A stretch of DNA of 64,000 nt from Altererythrobacter sp. KTW20L (GCF_023501975.1 NZ_JAMFLH010000014.1:1-64000); one strand, 5' to 3'. Shown: positions 44,762 through 55,976, numbered from the stretch's first letter. Translations and numbers: made by a program. The notes: generated from the sequence alone by a model not told the origin.

Positions 44762-46392
44762 CCCAGTGGCTGTTCGACACCTTCGTGTGGACCGGCGCGC
44801 TGATTGCGCTGGTGCTGGTGCTGCGCCGCCCCGTAGCGCGGCATTTCGGGCCGCAGGTGGCCTATGCGATGTGGGCACTGCCACTGGCCCGGCTGGTCCT
44901 CCCGCCCTTGGTCTTGCCTGCAAGCATGGCGCCGGTCGAAGCCGCGCCTGCCGAACCGCTGGTGATCCTGCTGGCCGATGCCCCGCAAGCTGCTGCCGTC
45001 GCCCCGGCTCTCGGCTGGCTGCCGGTGCTGGCCTTGGCGCTGTGGCTGGGTGGGGCGGCCCTCATGCTGGCCTGGCGCGCGCGCGACTATTTCGCCATGC
45101 GCCGGGATCTGCTGGCAGAGGCCCGGCCAATGGGCGAGGCGGGCAGTGTGCGGCTGGTGGAAACGCCTGCGGTGGATTCGCCCGTGGCATTTGGTTTGCG
45201 TGACAAGGTGGTGGCCCTGCCGCCGGGCTTCATGGTCCAGCCCGACCGCGCCGCGCGCGACCTCGCCATTGCGCACGAGCTGGCGCACCACTCCGGCCAC
45301 GATCTGCTCGCCAATTTGGCGGCCCAGCCGCTGCTGGCGCTGCACTGGTTCAACCCGCTGGCATGGGCAGGCTGGCGCGCGATGCGCCGGGACCAGGAAG
45401 CGGCCTGCGATGCGCGGGTGGTGGCAGGGCGTGAGTGGCACGAGCGGGCGGCCTATGCCGAGGTGATCGCCGGCTTTGCTGCCGGTCGCCGACTGGCACT
45501 CGCGGCCCCGATGGCCAGTTCCATGGCCTGCCCGCTACTGGGCGAGAAGGCGATCATCCATCGCCTGCGCAGCCTCACCATGACCGACGTTTCATCGGCC
45601 CGCCGCAAACTGGGCCTATCCGCCATCGGTGCAGGCGCACTGCTGGCCCTGCCGCTCACCGCGTCGATTTCCTATGCCCGGGTTGAAGCGCCCGAAGCGC
45701 CCGAAGCCGAGGCGCTAGCGACATCGCACAATGTCGTGCGCAACGACCGCGAAACCTCGCATGAAGCGACCGTGGCCGATTCCGCCGAGAATGGGGAGGT
45801 CGTGACCGCGCTCAGTGATGCCGAGATCGATCGCATGATGGCCAGGATCGACGCTGACATGGCGAGAGTCGACGAAGAAGCCAGTCGAGCCGCCGCCGAA
45901 GGACGGGAGGCCGCCCGTTTCGCCATGCGGGAGATTCCGCAGGTCGAGACAGGCTGTCAGGACGGCAGCGACATTGTCACCCACCGCCAGCTTGCCGATG
46001 GCCGCTGGGTCATGGTCATCTGCCAGCGCGCCGCGCATCTGGAGGCCAGCACCGGCCTGCGCGAGGCACAGCGGGCCATCCTCGAAGCCGAAGGAATGCC
46101 GCCCGAGTTGCGTGCGCGGATTTTGAAAGAACTCGAAGCCGAAATCTCCAGCCTCGGGCGCGAACAGGCCATGTGGGAAGCTGCGGTTCGGACCCTGGCC
46201 GCGATGGAACTGATGGAAGCCATGGAGGCCGCGCAATTTGTGCCCTTCACCTTGCCGTTAGCTCCAGCGCCTCCCCTGCCGCCTGCCGTCCAGGGCGTCA
46301 GGGCGCCGCTGGCCGACCCTGCACCAGTCGTGCTGATCCGGGCCACGGTGATGCTACCGACGGTAAAGGTGATCGGCGGACCGACGATTTAG
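44758..46392 (+). CDS. M56 (BlaR1-like) membrane metallopeptidase with novel C-terminal domain
   Basis: A 544-residue membrane protease. The N-terminal half has about three or four membrane helices; HELAHHSGHD (H173-E174 to H177) is the zinc-binding catalytic motif, and the later DQEAACDARV supplies the glutamate ligand. BlaR1 proteins would then carry a penicillin-binding sensor with an SxxK serine; here the region after a membrane helix near residue 290 is a Glu/Ala-rich coiled coil (to about 430) and a cysteine-containing segment (VETGCQDGSD, MVICQRAAHLE). The inducer is therefore unlikely to be a beta-lactam. The enzyme should free its BlaI partner. Confidence 0.88.
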   Translation: MTQWLFDTFVWTGALIALVLVLRRPVARHFGPQVAYAMWALPLARLVLPPLVLPASMAPVEAAPAEPLVILLADAPQAAAVAPALGWLPVLALALWLGGAALMLAWRARDYFAMRRDLLAEARPMGEAGSVRLVETPAVDSPVAFGLRDKVVALPPGFMVQPDRAARDLAIAHELAHHSGHDLLANLAAQPLLALHWFNPLAWAGWRAMRRDQEAACDARVVAGREWHERAAYAEVIAGFAAGRRLALAAPMASSMACPLLGEKAIIHRLRSLTMTDVSSARRKLGLSAIGAGALLALPLTASISYARVEAPEAPEAEALATSHNVVRNDRETSHEATVADSAENGEVVTALSDAEIDRMMARIDADMARVDEEASRAAAEGREAARFAMREIPQVETGCQDGSDIVTHRQLADGRWVMVICQRAAHLEASTGLREAQRAILEAEGMPPELRARILKELEAEISSLGREQAMWEAAVRTLAAMELMEAMEAAQFVPFTLPLAPAPPLPPAVQGVRAPLADPAPVVLIRATVMLPTVKVIGGPTI

Positions 46393-46402
46393 GTTTTCGA
46401 AC

Positions 46403-47074
46403 TTAATTTACCTGCTGGACCACGGGTTCGGAATAGAAGCCGTTCTCGTCCACCACCGGCCCACTGTCGGCGCGGCGGTCGCTGTCATCGCCGCGATCCC
46501 GGCGTGCTTCGTTCTCGGCGTCAACTGCCCGGAGCCGGGCGATCAGTTCGGGCGTGGCGGGGCTGGCGGGATAGTCGCAACCCAGCGATTCCCCGCGACC
46601 CTTGAGATAGGCTCGACGCATCATGCCCGCCGCGATCGCCTCGCGGAAATCGCGCTGGCGGTCGTTGGCTCCGGAAAGCTCCCGGATAATGCCGCGAAAC
46701 GGGATAAAGCTGCCGACCACACGGCTGGCCACAGAGGTGGCGGAAAGCTGGCGCTCGCTGGGGGCAAGGGTGTCGTAATCGTCGCCCAGGATGGCATCGA
46801 GATCGGCCACGCGGCTCAGGATCGCGGCGCAGCCATTGATGCCCTGGTTGTCATAGGGGTCATTGCGCGCATCGACCAGCAGCGGCGGGATATCGTCCTG
46901 GTTGAGGTTGAGATCGGTCAGCGGCGTCAGAGCCACATCGCGCACGGTGCGCGGCCTGTCGTCGAGGCCGTTCTGGGCCATGGCGGGCATGGCACAAGCC
47001 ATTGCCCCCACAGCCAGTGAAATCAGCGCTGCCCTAGCGGCGCATGTCGGCGAAAGTATCGCATTGTTCTTCAT
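46403..47074 (-). CDS. Hypothetical exported protein next to ypfJ
   Basis: A 223-residue protein with an N-terminal signal (ALISLAVGAMACAMPAMAQ) from the ATG at 47074, which overlaps the end of the peptidase gene. The middle contains RVVGSFIPFRGIIRELSGAN and DREAIAAG-like REAIAAGMMRRAYLKGRGESLGCDYP; two cysteines are near GCAAIL and GCDYP. The C-terminus is Arg/Asp-rich and probably disordered. No family recognised, though similar proteins are often called only hypothetical in this order. Confidence 0.7.
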   Translation of the reverse strand: MKNNAILSPTCAARAALISLAVGAMACAMPAMAQNGLDDRPRTVRDVALTPLTDLNLNQDDIPPLLVDARNDPYDNQGINGCAAILSRVADLDAILGDDYDTLAPSERQLSATSVASRVVGSFIPFRGIIRELSGANDRQRDFREAIAAGMMRRAYLKGRGESLGCDYPASPATPELIARLRAVDAENEARRDRGDDSDRRADSGPVVDENGFYSEPVVQQVN

Positions 47075-47915
47075 CACCGGTTTGTATTCCCCTACGCAGC
47101 CATTCCATTCGTTGCGCGCTGGAGCCGTGGGTGAAGCTTTCGTGATCCACCCGCTGGCCGGCATTGCGCATCAGAGTGTCGTCGCCGATGGCGGCGGCGG
47201 CTGTCATGCCCTCTTCCAAATCCCCAGGCTCGATTAAGTTCCTGTTTTTCGCGGCCCATACCCCGGCATAGCAATCGGCCTGCAGCTCCAGCCGCACCTG
47301 CAACTGGTTGGCGTTGCGGGCGTCGGAACGCTGCAGTTTGCGCACTTCCTGCGCCATGCCGGTGAGGTGCTGGATGTGGTGGCCATATTCGTGGGCCATG
47401 ACGTAATAGCGCGCAAAATCTCCGCCCGCGCCCATCTGGCGGGCCATCACATCATAGAAGCTGGTGTCGATGTAGATGCCCATGTCGGCCGGGCAGTAGA
47501 ATGGCCCCATGGAACTCGACGCGCTGCCGCAGCCGGATTCGGTGCCACCGGTGTAATACCACAGGGTCGGCTGTTCGAACGGGATCTGCGCGGCGGCGAA
47601 GATCGGCTCCCATGTGTCGTTGAGGTTGGCGAGCGCGTTGCAGCCTTCCATCGCATAGGCATTGTCGTCGCAGATCTCCATGGCGCTTTCGTCACTCGCG
47701 GCGGGGCCTTGCTGCTGCTGGCCGGTGGTCTGCTGCACGCCTTCGACCATGCCGACCATCTGGCCGGGGTCCACGCCGAAGACCAGCGCACCGATCAGCA
47801 CCACCACGATGCCGCCGCAGCCAAGGCCGCCTGCGCCGCCCATCCTGGTGCCGCTGCCCCTGGTCCCTCCACGCCGGACCCGGACCCGTCGCGGATCGAA
47901 CTGGTTGAGCCGCAT
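47034..47915 (-). CDS. YpfJ-like neutral zinc metallopeptidase
   Basis: A 293-residue membrane-anchored protease-like protein. RRGGTRGSGTRMGGAGGLG precedes a membrane helix; the catalytic part has YVMAHEYGHHIQHLTGM (HExxH), and FTHGSSAQRMEWLRRG, the family's C-terminal signature. A Gln-rich linker lies near residue 65. Family substrates are unknown; it is common in proteobacteria. Operon with the hypothetical gene downstream. Confidence 0.92.
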   Translation of the reverse strand: MRLNQFDPRRVRVRRGGTRGSGTRMGGAGGLGCGGIVVVLIGALVFGVDPGQMVGMVEGVQQTTGQQQQGPAASDESAMEICDDNAYAMEGCNALANLNDTWEPIFAAAQIPFEQPTLWYYTGGTESGCGSASSSMGPFYCPADMGIYIDTSFYDVMARQMGAGGDFARYYVMAHEYGHHIQHLTGMAQEVRKLQRSDARNANQLQVRLELQADCYAGVWAAKNRNLIEPGDLEEGMTAAAAIGDDTLMRNAGQRVDHESFTHGSSAQRMEWLRRGIQTGDEEQCDTFADMRR

Positions 47916-48013
47916 GGAAATACCCCTTCGTGTGCTGCACTTGCGAATTGGGGGCTGGACCTTGTTGCCGCCCGTCAGGCAAACCTATGCCAGACAATCA
48001 GATGGAGTCGATA

Positions 48014-48769
48014 ATGTTCCTTAGTGGCAAGCGCGCGCTCGTAACGGGCTCCACCTCGGGCATCGGCCTCGCCATCGCGCGGGCCTTGAAGGCGCAAGGG
48101 GCGGAGGTTCTGCTGACCGGTTTCGGCGAGCCGGAGGCGATTGCGGCGCTGTGCGAGGAACTGGGCGCGATGCACGTCAGCGCGGACCTGACCTTGACCG
48201 AGGGCGTGGAGCGACTGATGGCCGAGGCGGGCGCGGTGGACGTGCTGGTCAACAATGCCGGGATGCAGCACGTCGCCCCGGTAGAGAGCTTCCCGCCGGA
48301 AAAGTGGGACGCGATCATTGCATTGAACCTCTCCGCAGCCTTCCACACCGCGCGCCTCGCCGTGCCGCACATGAAGGACGCGGGCTGGGGCCGGATCATC
48401 AACGTGGCCAGCGCCCACTCGCTCGTCGCCAGCCCCTACAAGGCGGCCTATGTCGCCGCCAAGCACGGTATTGTGGGCCTGACGAAGGTGCTGGCGCTGG
48501 AACTGGCAGAAGCGGGCATTACCGCCAACTGCATCAGCCCCGGCTATGTCTGGACCCCGCTGGTGGAAAACCAGATCCCCGATACGATGGCGGCGCGGGG
48601 CATGACCCGCGAACAGGTGATGCACGATATTCTGCTCGCCAAGCAGCCGACCAAGAAGTTCGTTGCGGTGGACGAAGTGGCGGCCATGGCGCTGTTCCTG
48701 TGCGGCGATGCAGCGCAGAACATCAACGGCGCGAACTGGAGCGTCGACGGCGGGTGGACGGCGGAGTAG
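48014..48769 (+). CDS. D-3-hydroxybutyrate dehydrogenase
   Basis: A 251-residue SDR enzyme that converts 3-hydroxybutyrate to acetoacetate, a step in poly-hydroxybutyrate use. MFLSGKRALVTGSTSGIGLAIARAL starts the Rossmann fold, NNAGMQH follows, and the active site is Ser in ASAHSLVASPYKAAYVAAKHG with Tyr and Lys. LAKQPTKKFVAVDEVAAMALFL and GANWSVDGGWTAE are close to the known enzyme. The start at 48014 has GGAG 6 bp upstream. Confidence 0.88.
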   Translation: MFLSGKRALVTGSTSGIGLAIARALKAQGAEVLLTGFGEPEAIAALCEELGAMHVSADLTLTEGVERLMAEAGAVDVLVNNAGMQHVAPVESFPPEKWDAIIALNLSAAFHTARLAVPHMKDAGWGRIINVASAHSLVASPYKAAYVAAKHGIVGLTKVLALELAEAGITANCISPGYVWTPLVENQIPDTMAARGMTREQVMHDILLAKQPTKKFVAVDEVAAMALFLCGDAAQNINGANWSVDGGWTAE

Positions 48770-50320
<1,551 letters not shown>

Positions 50321-50323
50321 GAC

Positions 50324-50566
50324 ATGGTCGAGTTCCTGCCATATATCCTGATCCTCATCGGCTGGAATCCCGCGCACCCGGAAGACAGCATGGCCTTGCA
50401 GCACTCGCTGCATTTCGATGAGGCTGCTTGCATCGAGCGGGGCCGCACGCTGACAGAACAGCGCAATTCTGCAAGTTCAGAGGCTTTCCCTGCGCGCTAC
50501 ACCTATTTCTGCATCCAGGCGCCAACCGGTCAGGAATACGACGACCTGTTCGAACAGCGCAAATGA
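50324..50566 (+). CDS. Small hypothetical protein
   Basis: An 80-residue protein with a hydrophobic N-terminus (LPYILILIGW) and cysteines in EAACIERGR and TYFCIQAP. It lies 3 bp after guaB and overlaps the rsmB start as ATGA, so it is in the operon. I do not recognise it; it may be a membrane-associated or exported peptide. Confidence 0.65.
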   Translation: MVEFLPYILILIGWNPAHPEDSMALQHSLHFDEAACIERGRTLTEQRNSASSEAFPARYTYFCIQAPTGQEYDDLFEQRK

Positions 50567-51741
50567 CCCCCGCCGCGCGTGTCCAGTCCGCTATCACGAT
50601 CCTCGACAGCGTGATCGCTGCTGCCCGGTCGCAGGGCGCTCCCGCTGACCGCATCTTGGCCGACTGGTCGCGGGCCAACCGCTATGCCGGATCGAAGGAC
50701 CGGCGGGCGATCCGCGATCTCGTCTATGCGGCGATCCGCGCCTGCGGGCCGGTGCCGGCCAATGGCCGCGCGGCGATGTTGCTGCTGGCTTCACGCGATG
50801 CGGAGCTGGCGGCTCTGTTCGACGGCTCCGGGTATGGGCCGCCCGCCATTGGCGCGGGCGAGGAACCGGCCAGCGCCGGAGTGGCCCCGCAGTGGCTGGT
50901 CGAGCGCCTTGCTGCCTCGGATATCACCGGTGAGGAAGCCGAAGCCTTGCTTGGCCGTGCCCCGCTCGACCTGCGGGTGAACACCCTCAAGACCGACCGC
51001 GCCGCGCTCATCCTGCCCGAACCGGCGGAGGAACTGCCGCTGCCCAATGCCCTGCGCCTGCCTGTCGGCACCCAGGTGGAGCAATGGCCCGCCTATTGCG
51101 ATGGCCTGGTCGAAGTGCAGGACGCGGGGAGCCAGGCCATGTGCCTTGCCGCCGCTGCGAAACCCGGTGAACTGGTGATCGATCTGTGCGCAGGCGCTGG
51201 CGGCAAGACGCTGGCGCTGGCCGCTGCGATGGCGAATGAGGGCACCCTCATCGCTGCCGATACCGACCGCGGGCGGTTGTCGCGGCTTGCTCCGCGGGCT
51301 GCGCGGGCAGGGGCGAGGATTTCCGAAACTATCCTGCTCAACCCCGGCCGCGAGCTGGAAGCGCTTGGTCCCTGGCAGGGCAAGGCCGACATGGTGCTGG
51401 TCGATGCGCCGTGCTCTGGCACAGGAACATGGCGGCGCAATCCCGAGGCGCGCTGGCGGCTGACTGCGCAGGAACTGGCCCGCCTTGCCCAGTTGCAGGC
51501 CCGCCTGCTCGATGTGGCGGCTACGCTGGTCAGGCCCGGCGGGCGGATCGTCTATATCACCTGTTCGCTGCTCGACGAGGAAGGGGCAGGGCAGGTGGGA
51601 CGCTTCCTTGCTGCAAATCCGGCCTTCACTGCCCAGCCGGTCGAACTCCCCCTGGGCACGCCGCGCGGGGTGGGAAAACGGCTCACCCCGCATCATGCCG
51701 GAACCGACGGATTTTTCATCGCCAGTTTATCTACGGCGTGA
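50563..51741 (+). CDS. rsmB: 16S rRNA (cytosine-C5) methyltransferase RsmB
   Basis: A 392-residue RNA m5C methyltransferase. The N-terminal NusB-like helical domain (residues ~5-130) is followed by the SAM domain: VIDLCAGAGGKTLALAAA (motif I), LIAADTDRGRL, VDAPCSGTGTWRRNPEARW (motif IV with Cys), and VYITCSLLDEEG (motif VI with catalytic Cys). The start at 50563 gives the NusB-like domain and overlaps the preceding stop. Confidence 0.93.
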   Translation: MTPAARVQSAITILDSVIAAARSQGAPADRILADWSRANRYAGSKDRRAIRDLVYAAIRACGPVPANGRAAMLLLASRDAELAALFDGSGYGPPAIGAGEEPASAGVAPQWLVERLAASDITGEEAEALLGRAPLDLRVNTLKTDRAALILPEPAEELPLPNALRLPVGTQVEQWPAYCDGLVEVQDAGSQAMCLAAAAKPGELVIDLCAGAGGKTLALAAAMANEGTLIAADTDRGRLSRLAPRAARAGARISETILLNPGRELEALGPWQGKADMVLVDAPCSGTGTWRRNPEARWRLTAQELARLAQLQARLLDVAATLVRPGGRIVYITCSLLDEEGAGQVGRFLAANPAFTAQPVELPLGTPRGVGKRLTPHHAGTDGFFIASLSTA

Positions 51742-51804
51742 TAGCTTCCCACGCTTATGGCTGACCAGATGCTGACAGATCGGCCCGCACTGAAGGAGCT
51801 CCTT

Positions 51805-52305
51805 ATGCGCTACACCCCTGCTGCCCTTGCCTTGTCACTGGTTTTCGCGGTGACTGCGAGTAGCGGGCTGGCAGCGGGCAAGGTGCCCGATCCGCGTGCC
51901 GAGGCGCTGGCGGCAGAAGGCCGCGCGGCACTGGATGCGGGGGATACCCAATTGGCGATCGACATGTTCGAAGCCGCGCTGGTGGTCGATCCGTCGTTCT
52001 CGGCGGTCTATGTCGATCTCGGCAATGCCGCCCGCGCCGATGGCCTGCAGGGAAAGGCGATCCGCTTCTACCGCGAGGCACTGGAGCGCGATCCTGAAAA
52101 CCTCGCCGCCATTTCGGGCGAGGGCGAGGCCCTGGCAGAAAAGGGCGCGCTCGACACCGCGCGGCAGAACCTCGCCCAGTTGCAGAGCCTGTGCGGGGCC
52201 GATTGCATGGAAACGCTCGATCTCGCCGCCGCCATCGACCGCGGCCCCCTGCCGCGCGTGATGACCGCCGAGATTACTCCGGATGCGGGTGTAACGGCGA
52301 ACTAG
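51805..52305 (+). CDS. Exported TPR protein
   Basis: About 166 residues; MRYTPAALALSLVFAVTASSGLAAG is a signal peptide and AAGGAG-type AAGGAG precedes the ATG at 51805. Residues ~30-130 have two to three TPR repeats (AAEGRAALDAGDTQLAIDMFEAAL, VYVDLGNAARADGLQGKAI, AISGEGEALAEKGALDTARQN). A Cys pair (LCGADCMETL) follows. Periplasmic interaction role is likely, partner unknown. Confidence 0.8.
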   Translation: MRYTPAALALSLVFAVTASSGLAAGKVPDPRAEALAAEGRAALDAGDTQLAIDMFEAALVVDPSFSAVYVDLGNAARADGLQGKAIRFYREALERDPENLAAISGEGEALAEKGALDTARQNLAQLQSLCGADCMETLDLAAAIDRGPLPRVMTAEITPDAGVTAN

Positions 52306-52306
52306 G

Positions 52307-52789
52307 TCAGATTTTCCCCGCGAAGCCTTCCACCACGGCTTCGTAGATCGTCCGTTTGAACGGCACGATCAGGTCGGGCAGCAGCGCGGGCTCGACCCAG
52401 CGGAATTCGCAGAATTCGGGATGCTTGTGGGCGTCGAGGCGGATGTCGCTGTCCTCGCCCAGAAAGCGAACCAGGTACCACACCTGCCGCTGGCCGACAT
52501 AGCGGCCCTTCCACAGCTTGCCCTGCAATTCGGGCGGCAGGTCGTAGAACAGTTCGCGCCCCAACCTGGTGACGATTTCCAGGTGCCGTTTGGCCACGCC
52601 GGTCTCCTCGCCCAGCTCGCGCACCATCGCCACATCGAGGTCTTCACCCGGATCGACGCCGCCCTGCGGCATCTGCCACCAGTCGCCCTCCTTGTTGTCG
52701 ATGCGCTTGCCGACAAAGGCGAGCCCGGCGGAATTGACCATCATGGTGCCCACGCAGGGGCGGTACAGCTTGGGATCAGGTGCGCTCAT
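52307..52789 (-). CDS. rppH: RNA pyrophosphohydrolase RppH
   Basis: A 160-residue Nudix hydrolase that removes pyrophosphate from 5'-triphosphate mRNA and starts decay. MSAPDPKLYRPCVGTMMVN opens it; GGVDPGEDLDVAMVRELGEETGV is the Nudix box and WKGRYVGQRQVWYLVRFLG follows. The ATG at 52789 fits family length; a 6-residue longer start is possible. Divergent from korA. Confidence 0.95.
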   Translation of the reverse strand: MSAPDPKLYRPCVGTMMVNSAGLAFVGKRIDNKEGDWWQMPQGGVDPGEDLDVAMVRELGEETGVAKRHLEIVTRLGRELFYDLPPELQGKLWKGRYVGQRQVWYLVRFLGEDSDIRLDAHKHPEFCEFRWVEPALLPDLIVPFKRTIYEAVVEGFAGKI

Positions 52790-52949
52790 CGGGCATTGCC
52801 TAGTCAAAGCGGTGGACCAATTCCATCACCCGATTGCGGCCTGCACAGAAAAACTTGATTGCTCCGGGCAGGGCAGGTCCATAGGGCACAGGTCAGAAGT
52901 GCCCCGAGGCACGCGATAACAGGCGCATGTGCGCAAGCAGGAACATACC

Positions 52950-54926
52950 ATGGCGACCCAGACAGCCGATCGAGCGGCTTCCGCAACCCCGCAGGCCGGG
53001 CCCGACAGCGTAGTCGTCCGCTTTGCGGGCGATAGCGGCGATGGCATGCAGCTTACCGGCGGGCAGTTCACCCTGTCCACCGCACTGGCGGGCAACGATC
53101 TTGCCACTTTCCCCGATTTCCCCGCCGAAATCCGCGCGCCGCAAGGCACGCTGTTCGGCGTTTCGGCCTTCCAGATCAATTTCGGCTCCAGAGAGATCAA
53201 CACCGCAGGCGACGCGCCCGACGTGCTGGTGGCGATGAACCCCGCCGCGCTGAAGACCAACCTGCAGGCCCTGAAGCCTGGCGGGCTGGTGATCATCGAC
53301 ACCGGCGAGTTCACCAAGCGCAACCTCGAAAAGGCCAAGTACGAGGTCAGTCCGCTGGATGATGGCAGCCTGGCCAAGTGGGATGTGCTGGCCTTCGACA
53401 TTTCTGCGCTGACGATCGAGGCGGTGAAGCCGTTTGGCCTCGGCAACAAGGATGCCTTGCGCTCGAAGAACATGTGGACGCTGGGCCTGGCGCTGTGGAT
53501 GTTCGACCGCGACCGGCAGCCGCTGATCGACTGGCTCAACGCCAAGTTCAAGACCAAGCCCGTTATCGCCGCCGCCAACATTGCCGCGCTCAACGCTGGT
53601 CATGCCTATGGCGAAACGGCCGAGCTGACGGGGCCGCTCAAGAAGGTCCACATTGATCCCGTGGCCGCCGAACCGGGCCTTTACCGGACCATTACCGGCG
53701 CGGAAGCCGTTTCGCTTGGCCTGGTCGCCGGTGCGCAGCTGGCTGGCCTGCCGATGTTCTTCGGCGGATATCCGATCACGCCTGCCAGCTCGATCCTCCA
53801 CCACCTCGTTCGGCTGAAGGAATTCGGCGTCACCACCTTCCAGGCGGAAGACGAAATTGCCGCGATCTGTGCCGCCATCGGCGCAAGCTGGGCAGGGCAG
53901 CTTGGCGTGACCAGTTCGTCCGGCCCCGGCATTGCGCTGAAGGGCGAAGCGATGGGCCTTGCCGTGATGACCGAGCTGCCGCTGGTGATCGTCAATTCCC
54001 AGCGCGGCGGCCCCAGCACCGGCCTGCCGACCAAGACCGAGCAGAGCGACCTGTACCAGGCGGTCTATGGCCGCAACGGCGATGCGCCGATCCCGGTCAT
54101 CTCGGCAAGCAGCCCGGGCGACGTGTTCGACTGCGCGATCGAGGCCTGCCGCATTGCCGTGCAGTACATGACGCCGGTGATCCTCCTCACCGATGGGTAT
54201 ATCGCCAATGCCGCCGAACCGTGGAAGGTGCCCGATCCGGCGAGCTACGAGCCGTTCCCGGTCCAGTTCCTCGAAGAGAAGAACGCTGGCGACACGCTGC
54301 TGCCCTACAAGCGCGATGCCAAGGGCGCGCGGCCGTGGATCAAGCCGGGTACGCCTGACCTGATGCACCGCATCGGCGGGATCGAGAAGAAGGTCGATAC
54401 CGGCAACATCGATTACAGCCCCGAAAACCACCAGATCATGACCGACGCCCGCAAGGCCAAGATCGATGGCATCGCCGTGCCCGACCAGCAGGTTTCGCAT
54501 GGCGACAAGACCGGCCACCTCGCCGTGGTGGGCTGGGGCAGCACCTATGGCCCGATCCGCCGCGCAGTGGACAATGCGCGCCGCAAGGGTCTGGCCGTAA
54601 GCCATATTCACGTGCGCAATATCTGGCCGCTGCCCGCCAACCTGGGCGAGCTGCTCGCGGGGTTCAGCCATGTGCTGATGCCCGAAATGAACACCGGCCA
54701 GTTCAAGACCGTGCTGCGCGACCAGTTGCTGGTCGATGCCGACAGCCTGACCAAGACCAGCGGCCAGCCGTTCCAGATCGCCGAACTGGACGAGGCCATC
54801 GCCCGCTATTTCGACGGAATCCCGGATAACGAAGGCGGCGAGGTCCACGCCAACACGCAGCAGTTGCCCACTCCCGAAAGTGGGCATGACGATGGATCGC
54901 TGAAGGCGACCGGAGACGCGCAATGA
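52950..54926 (+). CDS. korA: 2-oxoacid:ferredoxin oxidoreductase alpha subunit (gamma-alpha fusion)
   Basis: A 658-residue subunit. The N-terminal ~200 residues are the gamma domain (VVVRFAGDSGDGMQLTGGQF), fused to the alpha domain with GYPITPASSILHHLVRL, FQAEDEIAAICAAIGASWAG and TSSSGPGIALKGEAMGLA. With KorB it decarboxylates 2-oxoglutarate to succinyl-CoA, passing electrons to ferredoxin. The ATG at 52950 follows AGGA. Its stop overlaps korB by 4 bp. Confidence 0.93.
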   Translation: MATQTADRAASATPQAGPDSVVVRFAGDSGDGMQLTGGQFTLSTALAGNDLATFPDFPAEIRAPQGTLFGVSAFQINFGSREINTAGDAPDVLVAMNPAALKTNLQALKPGGLVIIDTGEFTKRNLEKAKYEVSPLDDGSLAKWDVLAFDISALTIEAVKPFGLGNKDALRSKNMWTLGLALWMFDRDRQPLIDWLNAKFKTKPVIAAANIAALNAGHAYGETAELTGPLKKVHIDPVAAEPGLYRTITGAEAVSLGLVAGAQLAGLPMFFGGYPITPASSILHHLVRLKEFGVTTFQAEDEIAAICAAIGASWAGQLGVTSSSGPGIALKGEAMGLAVMTELPLVIVNSQRGGPSTGLPTKTEQSDLYQAVYGRNGDAPIPVISASSPGDVFDCAIEACRIAVQYMTPVILLTDGYIANAAEPWKVPDPASYEPFPVQFLEEKNAGDTLLPYKRDAKGARPWIKPGTPDLMHRIGGIEKKVDTGNIDYSPENHQIMTDARKAKIDGIAVPDQQVSHGDKTGHLAVVGWGSTYGPIRRAVDNARRKGLAVSHIHVRNIWPLPANLGELLAGFSHVLMPEMNTGQFKTVLRDQLLVDADSLTKTSGQPFQIAELDEAIARYFDGIPDNEGGEVHANTQQLPTPESGHDDGSLKATGDAQ

Positions 54927-55969
54927 ACGAGATGACCAAAATCGAAACCACCCTCAAGGACTGGGAAACCGACCAGGAGGTGCGCTGGTGCCCGGGTTGC
55001 GGGGACTATGCGATCCTGAAGGCGGTCCAGCGCACGCTGCCGCAGCTGGGCTGTGATCCGGCCAAGACGGTGTTCATCAGCGGCATCGGCTGCTCCAGCC
55101 GGTTCCCCTATTACATGGAGACCTACGGCTTCCACACCATCCACGGCCGCGCGCCTGCTTTCGCGACTGGCGCAAAGCTGGCCAATCCGGAACTCGACGT
55201 CTGGCTGGTGACGGGCGATGGCGATGGCCTGTCCATCGGCGGCAACCACATGATGCATGTGCTGCGGCGCAACGTGAACATGCAGATCATGCTGTTCAAC
55301 AACGAGATTTATGGCCTCACCAAGGGCCAGTACTCGCCCACCAGCCGTATCGGCACCAAGAGCCCCAGCACCCCCATTGGCTCGGTCGATCGTCCGGCCA
55401 ACCCTTGCGCCTTTGCCCTGGGTGCCGGTGCGCGGTTCGTTGCGCGCGGGTTCGACGTGTCGAAGAACCTGCCCGACGTGCTGAAGGCCGCCCATGCCCA
55501 CCAGGGCGCGGCCTTCATCGAGATCTTCCAGAACTGCATCGTCTACAACAAGGACGTGTTCGATGCCTTCGCCGCGCCCAAGGGAGCGGACGATCACCAG
55601 CTGTGGCTGGCCGATGGCGAACCGATGCTGTTCGGCAGCGAGAAGACCGGCGGCGTGAAGGGCATTGCGCTTGATCGTGACCTGCTGGAACTGAAGGTTG
55701 TCGATGTGGTGGATGGGGACTGGCAGGCCGCCGGGGTGCTGGTCCACAATGTCCGCAACCGCTCTATCGCCCACATGCTCATCGAGGCGCCATTTGGCCC
55801 GTTCCCGATGGCGCTCGGCGTAATCTACGACGACCCGCGCCCGACCTATGAAAGCGCCGTCGTGGAAGAGCGCGCCAAGTCGAGCGAAGGCAAGAGTGCC
55901 AACCTCGCCAAGCTGCTCGCCAAGGGCCAGACCTGGACCGTGGAGGACACCGGCGGGCATCCGGCTTGA
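54923..55969 (+). CDS. korB: 2-oxoacid:ferredoxin oxidoreductase beta subunit
   Basis: A 348-residue thiamine-diphosphate subunit. WCPGCGDYAILKAVQRTL begins it, FISGIGCSSRFPYYMETYGFHTIHGR binds an iron-sulphur cluster or cofactor region, and VTGDGDGLSIGGNHMMHVLRRN is the TPP motif. Completes the two-subunit Kor enzyme. It is followed 26 bp later by the GxxExxY cassette. Confidence 0.95.
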   Translation: MNEMTKIETTLKDWETDQEVRWCPGCGDYAILKAVQRTLPQLGCDPAKTVFISGIGCSSRFPYYMETYGFHTIHGRAPAFATGAKLANPELDVWLVTGDGDGLSIGGNHMMHVLRRNVNMQIMLFNNEIYGLTKGQYSPTSRIGTKSPSTPIGSVDRPANPCAFALGAGARFVARGFDVSKNLPDVLKAAHAHQGAAFIEIFQNCIVYNKDVFDAFAAPKGADDHQLWLADGEPMLFGSEKTGGVKGIALDRDLLELKVVDVVDGDWQAAGVLVHNVRNRSIAHMLIEAPFGPFPMALGVIYDDPRPTYESAVVEERAKSSEGKSANLAKLLAKGQTWTVEDTGGHPA

Positions 55970-55976
55970 TTTAGTC

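Noticed and set aside
52893-54923. A 676-codon minus-strand frame over korA
   Set aside because: korA has full cofactor motifs and coupling to korB.
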